A stretch of DNA of 64,000 nt from CAZLMW01 sp964560875 (GTDB lineage Bacteria; Myxococcota_A; UBA9042), in NCBI GenBank assembly GCA_964560875.1, contig CAZLMW010000008.1, positions 1-64,000 of the forward strand. Reading direction: 5' to 3'. Position 1 is the stretch's first letter. Each line of letters opens with the position of its first letter. Below, piece by piece: positions 26,885-34,542 of this stretch. Below the pieces are notes generated by a model, which worked only from the letters and a program-made list of their open reading frames with translations, was not told the DNA's origin and did no database searches. Both the position numbers and the translations under genes were made by a program.

Positions 26885-27697
26885 ATGAAAGCGGCAACTG
26901 GCTCAGAGACAAATGGTTCAGAGACAAATGGTTCAGAGACAATGCGGCGCTCCACCGCACAGAAAGGCGCCTCGCACAACGTGGCCAGCGCGCCCGCGCC
27001 GTGGTTCAGCGGCGGCACGATGGCGTTCGTTGCGGTGACCACGTTTGCGATCGCGTCGATCGCGTTCATCGGCGTCGGCTTCGCGGGTGACGTGGACGTC
27101 GAAGAAGACATCGCGGAGCTCGCGGACGACGGGCCCATCGCGTCCGAAGACGAGGTCGCGCACACCTACGCGCCAACAGAGAGCGAAGACGAAAAGGCGC
27201 CATGCGGACCCGGCGAGTACGATGCGGATGTCGACTGTGGCTCAGAGAGCAGCGATCCGAAGCTCGTCATCGCGTTGCCAACCAACTTGCCCAAGCTGGC
27301 CGACCTCACGCCCAAAGCGCCCGCCAAACCAGCGTTGACCAACTACGAGCGGGCGCGTCGCTTCGCAGATCGGACAATTTCGATGTTCGAGGCAGCCACC
27401 AAGCGAGTCGAATCCGCCAAATCGTTGCAGCAGGCGCAGGCAGAGCTCAAACGGACCCAGCGCAGCGTCAACGAAGAGCAACGCAAGTGGAAGAAACTCG
27501 AAGCGAACCTGACGGAAGAGGAGAAGCATCGGCTTGAAACGTACGCGAAACGCCGCCTGGAAGGTCTCCCGGCCCGCGTGATCGCCGCGCTGCAGCGTCA
27601 CCGTCGCCCGACGCCCAAACACCGATCGCCGCACCGAACCCGACTGCTGAATCCGTCCGTAGCGCCTCATCAAAACGCCGTGGATATCATCGAATAG
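26885..27697 (+). CDS. Hypothetical membrane protein with acidic region and coiled coil
   Basis: 270 residues, no recognised family. It begins with a GSETN repeat encoded by a 15-bp tandem repeat. One transmembrane segment follows (about 46-68, MAFVAVTTFAIASIAFIGVGF), then a strongly acidic stretch, a pair of Cys in APCGPGEYDADVDCG, a Pro/Lys linker, and a charged helical region (about 155-220, KRTQRSVNEEQRKWKKLEANL) with coiled-coil character. The tail is basic. GGAG is 6 nt before the ATG. It diverges from the GntR regulator and converges with the radical SAM gene. Probably exported on one side of the membrane; role unknown. Confidence 0.65.
   Translation: MKAATGSETNGSETNGSETMRRSTAQKGASHNVASAPAPWFSGGTMAFVAVTTFAIASIAFIGVGFAGDVDVEEDIAELADDGPIASEDEVAHTYAPTESEDEKAPCGPGEYDADVDCGSESSDPKLVIALPTNLPKLADLTPKAPAKPALTNYERARRFADRTISMFEAATKRVESAKSLQQAQAELKRTQRSVNEEQRKWKKLEANLTEEEKHRLETYAKRRLEGLPARVIAALQRHRRPTPKHRSPHRTRLLNPSVAPHQNAVDIIE
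26903..26944. repeat. 15-bp tandem repeat at the gene start
   Basis: Nearly three copies of tcagagacaaatggt encoding SETNG within the first 20 codons of the hypothetical membrane protein. Confidence 0.8.
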
Positions 27698-27735
27698 CGC
27701 TGCTCTATCTATCCAGATGACCAGTATATATTTGG

Positions 27736-28707
27736 CTAGTCGATGGCGATTGGCACGAACTCTTCAACCCCATAGCGGCGCGCGTAGTCCTCGCTGATCC
27801 CGCCACAGCGCTTGAGCGCGGCACAATCTCGACAAGCGGGCGGGTAGACGGCCAAGGCCGCTTCGATGTGGCGGATCGGGAACACGTCGACGCCGTGGAT
27901 ATCTTCGAGATAGTGGGTCTCTCCAAACCCCGAACGGCTCAGGTTGGTCGCCTCTCCATCGCGCAGAATGCAGTTGGGGAACGACTCGAACAGCATCGTG
28001 ATTCCGCGGCGACGGGCTTCTGCGCGGGCGGCTTCGACCTGAGGCATGACATCGCTGTACCGCAGGGCGATCGCGTGCCAATCCCCGCCCTTGCCGCCGG
28101 TGTAGGGGAACACGATCTTGAGCTGGGTTTCACTGCCGAACCGATCGCCGCAGTAGCCGACGTACGCGACAAGATCGGCGACATTCAGCTTGCAGACGAC
28201 CGCGTTGAGCATCATTTCGCAGCCGCCGGCCACGAGGTGATCGATTCCCGTGACGGTTTGCAGGTGGCCGTGCTCGGAGTTGCCGGAGATTTCAGCGCTG
28301 ATAGCGGGCAGATGGCTGTGCAGGCTCACGATCGCTCGCTCGAGGCCGGCGTCGAGGGCGCGCTCTGCAAACGCCGGATCAGAGAAACTGCGGCCGTGGG
28401 TGTTGATGTCCCAGGCGATCGACCGCTCCCCGAGGCGCTTCACGACGTCCCAGAAAGCGGGATGAATCGTCGGTTCACCGCCAGTGACCACGACGCGGCG
28501 AAATCCCAGCGCAGCCAGGTGGTCCACGCGGCGGAGCAGATCGGCGTCATCGATGCGGAACGCCTCGGGTCGCCCCGAGTTGCTGCACATCGGGCAGGCG
28601 TTGTTGCAAAGCTCGCCAAGACGGAACAGAGCCACGCTCGCGGAGGTCACTGGCAGCCGCTCACGGCGGCGCTTGCGCATCAGGCGGGTGGCGGGCACGG
28701 TCGTCAT
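27736..28707 (-). CDS. Radical SAM protein
   Basis: 323 residues. The [4Fe-4S] motif is GELCNNACPMC (CxxxCxxC) near residue 34, followed by VVVTGGEPTIHP, the GGE motif that contacts S-adenosylmethionine. The C-terminus holds a possible extra cluster: FPNCILRDGEA and PPACRDCAALKRCGG, reminiscent of a short SPASM/twitch region. Such enzymes modify peptides, cofactors or RNA by radical chemistry. The start at 28707 gives a compact enzyme with GGGAAA upstream; a longer frame begins upstream without support. It diverges from the E1/JAMM operon with only 95 bp between the starts, so a functional connection is possible. Substrate unknown. Confidence 0.85.
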   Translation of the reverse strand: MTTVPATRLMRKRRRERLPVTSASVALFRLGELCNNACPMCSNSGRPEAFRIDDADLLRRVDHLAALGFRRVVVTGGEPTIHPAFWDVVKRLGERSIAWDINTHGRSFSDPAFAERALDAGLERAIVSLHSHLPAISAEISGNSEHGHLQTVTGIDHLVAGGCEMMLNAVVCKLNVADLVAYVGYCGDRFGSETQLKIVFPYTGGKGGDWHAIALRYSDVMPQVEAARAEARRRGITMLFESFPNCILRDGEATNLSRSGFGETHYLEDIHGVDVFPIRHIEAALAVYPPACRDCAALKRCGGISEDYARRYGVEEFVPIAID

Positions 28708-28802
28708 GCCGGCAGTTTCCCATATCGCCGCACCGGTCCCCAAATCTGCGGGACAACCGACGGGAATCATGTCTTTTGCGGCCACCGCCTGGGCGGCGAA
28801 CG

Positions 28803-29453
28803 ATGACCAAATCCAGCAAGGGTCGCGACAACCGCAACCGACGTAAGGGACAGCGTGGCGTGCCCAGAGCTGTCGAAAAACGGCGCGCTGGCAAACCGGT
28901 TGTCGAGCTCGACATGGGCGCGGCCCAACAGACATGGCTGCTCGATGTGCTGGCATGGATCAACGAATCCCGTGTCGCGCCAAGGATCGATACGCGAGGC
29001 CAACGCGCCGCCCTGCCCCCGGTGATTCTCCCCTCGAACGCCGGCTCGGATGTCGTGGCGTATGAGACTGCCGATGCGATCCGCCGGTTGAAGAGCCGTC
29101 ACCGTGCTTTCTCCCAGATCGCTGGCCGCTACTCGCCGCTGGTGATCGGAGCCCGCGACGCCGGTGTCGGGCTGCGCATCGTGATCTACGATCTGCTCAA
29201 CGACGAACCGGACGAAGGCCTCGACCGCATCTCGTCGCAGCTTGCGGACTACCTCGAGGGGACCGTCACGTTGCACGGCGCGGCGACCGCGCGGACCCAG
29301 GCGGCCGGATTCCAAGGTGAGATTCCCGAGTCGGTGCGTTCCCGCAACCCTGTGGCATGGGCGCTCGGCGGTTTCGCGGCGCCGGCACAAGACGATCACG
29401 ACGAAGACGAAGAAGACGAAGACGAAGAACATCACGTGGACAACTCGGAATGA
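28803..29453 (+). CDS. Uncharacterised protein, first gene of the E1/Ubl/JAMM operon
   Basis: 216 residues, family not recognised. The N-terminus is strongly basic (KGRDNRNRRKGQRG). The middle is a compact alpha/beta domain with DVLAWINESRVAP, LPSNAGSDVVAYETADAIRRL and GLRIVIYDLLND. The last 20 residues are almost entirely Asp/Glu/His, encoded by a purine-rich gac/gaa run at about 29398-29430. No catalytic motif is visible. Its stop overlaps the start of the E1-like gene (ATGA), so the two products are made together. It may be a substrate, adaptor or regulator of the carrier system (inference only). Confidence 0.7.
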   Translation: MTKSSKGRDNRNRRKGQRGVPRAVEKRRAGKPVVELDMGAAQQTWLLDVLAWINESRVAPRIDTRGQRAALPPVILPSNAGSDVVAYETADAIRRLKSRHRAFSQIAGRYSPLVIGARDAGVGLRIVIYDLLNDEPDEGLDRISSQLADYLEGTVTLHGAATARTQAAGFQGEIPESVRSRNPVAWALGGFAAPAQDDHDEDEEDEDEEHHVDNSE

Positions 29454-30169
29454 CGGACGCGGCGAGCTGGCGACAGCGCCGTGTGGCCGTGATTGGCTGT
29501 GGCGGACTCGGCGTCCCTGGTGCGTGGACGCTCGTTTGCGCGGGCGTCGAACGGCTGCGATTGATCGACACCGATGTTGTCGAGGTCAGCAACCTGCATC
29601 GCCAGGTCCTGTACAACGAAGATGACGCTGGAGCGATCAAGACCGAACGCCTGGCCGCGCAACTGAAGTCTCTCGCGGCCCGCCTCGGACAGAATCTTGA
29701 GGTGGAAACGCGCGAGGCGAGAATGACCGCTCGCGACGCTGAGATGTTGCTGCACGGCTGCGATGTGGCGTTCGAGGGCACAGACGACGCTGTGTCGAAG
29801 TTCGTCGTCAACGACTGGGCCATCGCCGATCGCGCCGGAGCGAATACACGCATCGCAGCCATCGGGGCAGCCATTGGGCGACGCGGCCAGTGGATGGTCG
29901 TGAAGCCTGGCGGTGCCTGCTATCGGTGCCTGTTCGAAGAAGCGCCGCCAGCCGACATGCTCGCGACGTGCCAAGTCGCCGGTGTGATTGGTCCAGTGGT
30001 AGGACAAGTTGGGGCGATGTGTGCTCGGTCACTCGTTTCTGCGCTGAAGTGCGAGGCTGATCCTGGCCAATCCGCGTTGATTCGACGCGTGGTCGGCGGG
30101 TTCAAGACTACAGCCGTTGACGTCGCTGAAGATTGTCGCTGCGCACGTGGATGGCGCGCATGTGGCTGA
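29450..30169 (+). CDS. E1/ThiF/MoeB-like adenylyltransferase
   Basis: 239 residues; predicted to adenylate the C-terminal glycine of a ubiquitin-fold carrier using ATP. Visible features: the dinucleotide-type loop VIGCGGLGVPG (GxGGxG), DTDVVEVSNLHRQVLYNEDDAG with the ATP-binding Asp/Arg, KTERLAAQL, FEGTDDAVSKFVVND, a CxxC at 157-160 (CYRC), the probable active-site Cys174 in ATCQVAGVIGPVVG, and a Cys-rich C-terminus (DCRCARGWRACG) likely to complete the zinc site. It is the length of a minimal ThiF/MoeB without a rhodanese domain. The start overlaps the previous stop. The carrier gene follows 73 bp later. Confidence 0.92.
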   Translation: MTDAASWRQRRVAVIGCGGLGVPGAWTLVCAGVERLRLIDTDVVEVSNLHRQVLYNEDDAGAIKTERLAAQLKSLAARLGQNLEVETREARMTARDAEMLLHGCDVAFEGTDDAVSKFVVNDWAIADRAGANTRIAAIGAAIGRRGQWMVVKPGGACYRCLFEEAPPADMLATCQVAGVIGPVVGQVGAMCARSLVSALKCEADPGQSALIRRVVGGFKTTAVDVAEDCRCARGWRACG

Positions 30170-30242
30170 ACACGGCCGACGATAGTTGATTTGTCTGCCG
30201 GCCTTGGCGATAAGGCGTTGCAGATGCCGACAAGGAGACAAA

Positions 30243-30518
30243 ATGGCTGTTCGCGTTAAGATTCCGACCCCGCTGCGCAAGTTTACGGGCGGCGCTGACA
30301 TCGTTGAGCTCGACGGCGCCAACGTGGGCGACGTTCTCAAGTCGCTCGATGCCGCGCATCCGGGTTTGATGGAGAAGATCTGCGACAAGAACGGCAAGGT
30401 CCGCCGCTTCATCAACGTATATGCGGGCGATGACGATATTCGCTTCCTCGACGGGCTCGAAACGTCCGTCGCCGACGGCGCCGAGATCAGCATCATCCCG
30501 GCGATCGCTGGCGGCTAG
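30243..30518 (+). CDS. CysO/MoaD/ThiS-like ubiquitin-fold sulfur carrier ending in Gly-Gly
   Basis: 91 residues with a beta-grasp pattern and the diagnostic C-terminus IIPAIAGG, so the terminal glycine is ready for adenylation without processing. VRVKIPTPLRKFTGG, RRFINVYAGDDDIRFLDGLET and VADGAEISIIPA align in outline with mycobacterial CysO, which carries a thiocarboxylate for cysteine synthesis. A very strong ribosome site (AAGGAG, 5 nt spacing) suggests high expression compared with its neighbours. The E1-like enzyme lies upstream and the JAMM protein downstream, the same trio as MoeZ-CysO-Mec. No CysM-like synthase is present in the window. Confidence 0.93.
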   Translation: MAVRVKIPTPLRKFTGGADIVELDGANVGDVLKSLDAAHPGLMEKICDKNGKVRRFINVYAGDDDIRFLDGLETSVADGAEISIIPAIAGG

Positions 30519-30551
30519 CGGGCCGCGTCAAGCACCACGGCGAACGCTGCA

Positions 30552-32540
30552 ATGCGCACTCCTACCGAGCTCCTTGCTCGCTTCAATCGACAGCTACTGG
30601 TCGATGGCGTCGACCTGGCGCGTCAGGTCGATCTGCAAAAATGGGGCGTCGTGGCTGCTACCGACGGTTTCGCCGTCGCCGCCCTCATCGCCGACGCCTG
30701 TAGTCGCTACCTCGTGGGTGCGGGCGTGGGCCGCCTCTGCGCCAATTACGATGACGCCGCCACCATCGAGCTCGACAGCCAATTGCAGGTGGTCGAGGAC
30801 GCTGCGCTGGTCGAGCCGCCAGTCGTACACCTCTATATCGCCGCACGCGCGTACGGGGCGAGCGCCGACGTCGTCGCCACCGAGGACGCCACGGGTTGGG
30901 CTGTCGGAAAGTCGCGAAACGCCCGTGTGAGCACCATCGCTTTTGACTTCGAGCGACGCGCCGACGCTGGTGACGCACCCTTTGTTGGCGCCGCGATCGC
31001 AGACCTGGTCCTCAGCGACCTCCTGGGCCTCGAGCCAATCCCGGCCATCGCCCGTTTCGAGATGCACGGCGCCGCCGAGCCGAAACTTCACACCGAAGCA
31101 GGTCGCCCGATGGTCGCAGCGAGCGTCAAATCCCAGGGCAATTCATCGCGGTCCAGACCAGGCAACAAGCGTCTGAACTTCTCCTTGGCCAACTTCGCGC
31201 GCTATCCGGCCGCATATCACGCGGTTGTCGCAGACTGCCTGGCCAACTATCCGAACGAGGCGTGCGGCTTCGTCGTCCGGACCGCCGAGGGCGGGTTCGA
31301 AGCCGTCGTCTGCCGCAACCTCCAAGATCGCTATCACGAGCTCGATCCAACGACGTACCGTCGAACGGCACGCACCGCATTCAAGCTCAACGAGATGAAG
31401 ATCGCGCGGGCCATCGAAGCCGGCCAGGAGCTCGTCTGCATCTATCACAGCCATTGTGACGCCGGCGCGTACTTCAGCGACGAAGATGTGGCCTGCGCGG
31501 TGATGGACGGCGAACCGCTCTACCCCGGCGTGGAATACCTCGTGGTCAGCGTGTTCGGCGGCAGTCTGCGCGGCGCAGAGTTGTACACATTCGACCCAAA
31601 CAGCGGCGGCTTCAAACCGGCTGACGACGTCGTGAAGGAGCGCGCGGACCGGACCATCAAGCGCCTGAAGAAGACCTACAGCGAGGCGGTCCGAAAGAAA
31701 TCCAGCGGCGCATGGACGTGGGATCTTGGCAGCGGAACGATGCGCTTTGACGCGGCGTGGAAAGCGCAGCTCGGCTACACCGACGAGGAAATCCGCGACG
31801 ACCCACAGTCCTGGTTCGATCGCCTCTTCAAGGCGGACTCCACCCGGGTTCGAGAGGGCCTGCGGGCGCTCATCAAGGGCGACGCGCCGCTGTTCCAGGA
31901 AGAGCTCCGCGTGCAACACCGCGATGGCAGCTATCTCTGGGTACGCGTGACGGCAGCTGTGGAGCATCGTCCCAATGGCGACGCGCTCGTGACCGGCACC
32001 CAAGAAGACATCACGGCGGTCAAGCTCGCCGAGCTTCGCATGAGCTATGTCGAACAACACGACCGGCTGACCGGGCTGCTCAACGTCGACCCATTCGTCG
32101 TCCAGTTGCACGAGCGAATGCAAAACCAATCGCCCGGCGCGCTCGTGATTTGCGACCTCGAGGACTTTGCGGATGTGAACCGTCGATTCGAGCGGCTAAC
32201 CGGTGACGACACCCTGATTTCAGTCGCCGGACTGCTCGAAGATCAGCTCGATCGCGACGCCTTGATCGGCCGACTGACCGGCGACGACTTTGCGTTCGTG
32301 GTTTCGCTGGACCAGGCCGAAGCGATCGCCAAAGCCGAGTCGATCCGCGATGAGCTGCTCGCGGAGACGTTTGTCGCCCGAAATGGTGAGACGTACGGCG
32401 TCAATCCAAAGCTAGCCGTCGGCATCCCGCCTGCCGATTGTCGACACGGCCGCGAATGGTTGGACCACGTGTTCCTGGCGCTGCGCGGCGATGCGCGCGA
32501 TGGCGTGGTCGTCGTTCGCGCGACCGAAGAAGACAGCTAA
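30552..32540 (+). CDS. Pseudo-E1 / JAMM protease / PAS / degenerate GGDEF fusion protein
   Basis: 662 residues, an unusual fusion. Residues about 1-195 resemble an E1/ThiF domain (LARFNRQLLVDGVDLARQ, AGVGRL) but lack the glycine-rich ATP loop, so this part is probably a pseudoenzyme that binds the carrier. Residues about 212-350 form a JAMM/Mov34 metalloprotease with E236, H299, H301, S309 and D312 in the exact HxHx7SxxD spacing (HSHCDAGAYFSDED), competent to cut after the carrier's Gly-Gly. About 386-490 is a PAS domain (GAWTWDLGSG, AAWKAQLGYTDEEI, FQEELRVQHRDGSYLWVRV). About 495-655 is a GGDEF fold in which the signature reads TGDDF (576-580), so cyclase activity is doubtful. It may sense a ligand and control carrier cleavage. 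It ends 13 bp from a convergent gene. Confidence 0.88.
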   Translation: MRTPTELLARFNRQLLVDGVDLARQVDLQKWGVVAATDGFAVAALIADACSRYLVGAGVGRLCANYDDAATIELDSQLQVVEDAALVEPPVVHLYIAARAYGASADVVATEDATGWAVGKSRNARVSTIAFDFERRADAGDAPFVGAAIADLVLSDLLGLEPIPAIARFEMHGAAEPKLHTEAGRPMVAASVKSQGNSSRSRPGNKRLNFSLANFARYPAAYHAVVADCLANYPNEACGFVVRTAEGGFEAVVCRNLQDRYHELDPTTYRRTARTAFKLNEMKIARAIEAGQELVCIYHSHCDAGAYFSDEDVACAVMDGEPLYPGVEYLVVSVFGGSLRGAELYTFDPNSGGFKPADDVVKERADRTIKRLKKTYSEAVRKKSSGAWTWDLGSGTMRFDAAWKAQLGYTDEEIRDDPQSWFDRLFKADSTRVREGLRALIKGDAPLFQEELRVQHRDGSYLWVRVTAAVEHRPNGDALVTGTQEDITAVKLAELRMSYVEQHDRLTGLLNVDPFVVQLHERMQNQSPGALVICDLEDFADVNRRFERLTGDDTLISVAGLLEDQLDRDALIGRLTGDDFAFVVSLDQAEAIAKAESIRDELLAETFVARNGETYGVNPKLAVGIPPADCRHGREWLDHVFLALRGDARDGVVVVRATEEDS

Positions 32541-32553
32541 TAGAGCGATTCGC

Positions 32554-34371
32554 CTAGAACCAGTCCTCTTCGACGTCCATCAGCTTGAGGTCGCCTTTTT
32601 CCACGATCTTGCGCGCGAGCGTGACGTTGGGCAGCACCTCGGAGCAGAAGAAGCGAGCGCTGGCGATCTTGCCGTTGTAGTAGTCGCGATCTGCGGACGA
32701 CGCGCCTTCGAGTTTGTCGAGCGCGACCGTCGCGTGCGCCAAGAGCAGCCAAGCGACGACCGTGTCGGCCAGGGCCAAAAGGATGCGGTTTCCGTGCAGA
32801 CCGGCGTGGTAGATCGACTCGCCGAGTTTGCCCTGCATGGTCATCATAATCGCCTGGAAGTCGCCAAGGGCACGCCCGAGAGCGAGTCGTTCAGCAGCGA
32901 GTGCGTCACCGCCTTTATCGCCCTGAGCGAGCGCCGTCGCATCACCGAGCAGGGACATCAAGGTCTGGCCGCCGTCGCGCAGGATCTTGCGGAACAGCAG
33001 GTCGAGCGACTGGATGTGCGTCGTGCCTTCGTACAGGGCGTCGATACGTTGGTCGCGGAGGTATTGCTCCGCCGGGAAATCCATGCAGAAGCCGGATCCA
33101 CCGAACACCTGCAGCGCCGTCGACATCATCTCGAAGCCGCGATCCGAGCAGTAGCCCTTCACGAGGGGCAGCAGCAGGTCGTTGGTCTTGTGCAGAGGGA
33201 GCGCTTCGGGGTTTTCGTAACCGCCGGCCAGCAGCACCTTGTCCTGGACGCTCGCCGTAAACAGGCAGAGCGCACGCATGCCTTCGGCGTGGGCCTTGAG
33301 CAGCATCAACATGCGCCGCACGTCGGGGTGTTCGATGATGCGCACGCGCGGGCTGGTCTTGTCGGCGGCGTTCTTGAGATCGGGGCCCTGGACGCGCTCT
33401 TTGGCGTAGGCCAGCGCGTTGAGGTAGGCGGTAGAGACCGTCGCCATGCTCTTGAAACCGACCGCCATCCGGGCGTACTCGATAACCATGAACATCTGCC
33501 GAATGCCCTGGTGCTTGTCACCGACGAGCAGTCCGCGGCACGGGCCCTTGTCGCCCATCGTCATCTCACACGTCGCCGACGCCTTGATGCCGAGCTTCTT
33601 TTCGACGTTGCTGGCGTAGATGCCGTTGCGCTCAGCCGGCTTGCCGTTTTCGTCCGGCCAGAACTTGGGGACGATGAACATCGACAGCCCCTTGGTTCCG
33701 GGAGGGCCGCCTTCGCGCCGCGCCAGCACGAGATGGACGATGTTCTCGGGGAAGTCGTAGTCGCCGTTGGTGATGAAACGCTTGGTGCCTTCGAGCTCCC
33801 AGATGTCGCCTTCGATGTGCCGGGCGCGCGCCTTGCCTGCGCCGACGTCACTGCCGGCGTCGGGCTCGGTCAGCATCATCGTGCCGCCCCAGTTGTTCTC
33901 GAGCGCGTGCGTTGTGAACCACTTCTTCTGTGACTCGGTGGCGACGCGATCGATGACGCGCGCGATGGTCGTTCCGAGCAGGTAGAAGACCGCGTTGCCG
34001 TTGCCGCCGGCGAGCAGCTCGAACCCGGCCCACGCGATGGTCGGAGTGGCGCCAACACCGCCCATATGCTCGGGCACCTCAAGGAATTGCCAGCCGCCTT
34101 CGTAGTACGCGCCGAGGGATTTGTTCAGGGACGGCGGCAGCGTCACGTTGCCATCCTCGTCGAGCTTGAGGCCGACCCGATCCGAGTCCATGTAGCTCGC
34201 GGCCCAGGGTCCCACGGCGAGTTTTTCGAGCTCCTCGAGCGCGCCGTCCATCGACTCGACGTCGACGCCAGCGAACGGCCCCTTGCCCAGGGCGCTGTCC
34301 TGGATGCGGAGGTACTCAAACAAGTTGAAGCGGATATCGCGGAGGTTGCTCTTGTAGTGGTCGACGATCAT
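32554..34371 (-). CDS. Acyl-CoA dehydrogenase (FadE-like, with N- and C-terminal extensions)
   Basis: 605-residue FAD enzyme for the first step of beta-oxidation. It has the short N-terminal extension of the large bacterial class (YKSNLRDIRFNLFEYL), then MMLTEPDAGSDVGAGKARA, RFITNGDYDFPENIVHLVLAR, and the substrate/FAD region VFGGSGFCMDFPAEQYLRDQRI. The probable catalytic Glu lies in DALYEGTTHIQ. A helical C-terminal domain of about 120 residues follows, as in this class. AAGGAG precedes the ATG by 5 nt. It is divergent from aidB (171 bp between starts) and convergent with the JAMM operon. Substrate chain length cannot be told. Confidence 0.93.
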   Translation of the reverse strand: MIVDHYKSNLRDIRFNLFEYLRIQDSALGKGPFAGVDVESMDGALEELEKLAVGPWAASYMDSDRVGLKLDEDGNVTLPPSLNKSLGAYYEGGWQFLEVPEHMGGVGATPTIAWAGFELLAGGNGNAVFYLLGTTIARVIDRVATESQKKWFTTHALENNWGGTMMLTEPDAGSDVGAGKARARHIEGDIWELEGTKRFITNGDYDFPENIVHLVLARREGGPPGTKGLSMFIVPKFWPDENGKPAERNGIYASNVEKKLGIKASATCEMTMGDKGPCRGLLVGDKHQGIRQMFMVIEYARMAVGFKSMATVSTAYLNALAYAKERVQGPDLKNAADKTSPRVRIIEHPDVRRMLMLLKAHAEGMRALCLFTASVQDKVLLAGGYENPEALPLHKTNDLLLPLVKGYCSDRGFEMMSTALQVFGGSGFCMDFPAEQYLRDQRIDALYEGTTHIQSLDLLFRKILRDGGQTLMSLLGDATALAQGDKGGDALAAERLALGRALGDFQAIMMTMQGKLGESIYHAGLHGNRILLALADTVVAWLLLAHATVALDKLEGASSADRDYYNGKIASARFFCSEVLPNVTLARKIVEKGDLKLMDVEEDWF

Positions 34372-34542
34372 CGCTGCTCCTTTTCTTGCTTCGTGTGCTT
34401 GTTGCCAATCGCGCGTCATGACGCATCGCGTCAGGGGTCGCAGTCTAACGATTGCGTGCATTTCGGCAAGGGGCAACCTGCAACCGGTGCAGGTGACGTG
34501 GATTGCCTATCTTGGTAGCGTCTCGCGCAGTGGAGAGAGCCT

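Noticed and set aside
28803..32540. Eukaryote-like ubiquitination or CBASS-type (Cap2/Cap3) defence operon
   Set aside because: No E2, no E3 and no CD-NTase gene is present, and the carrier is CysO/MoaD-like, so a defence label is not supported.
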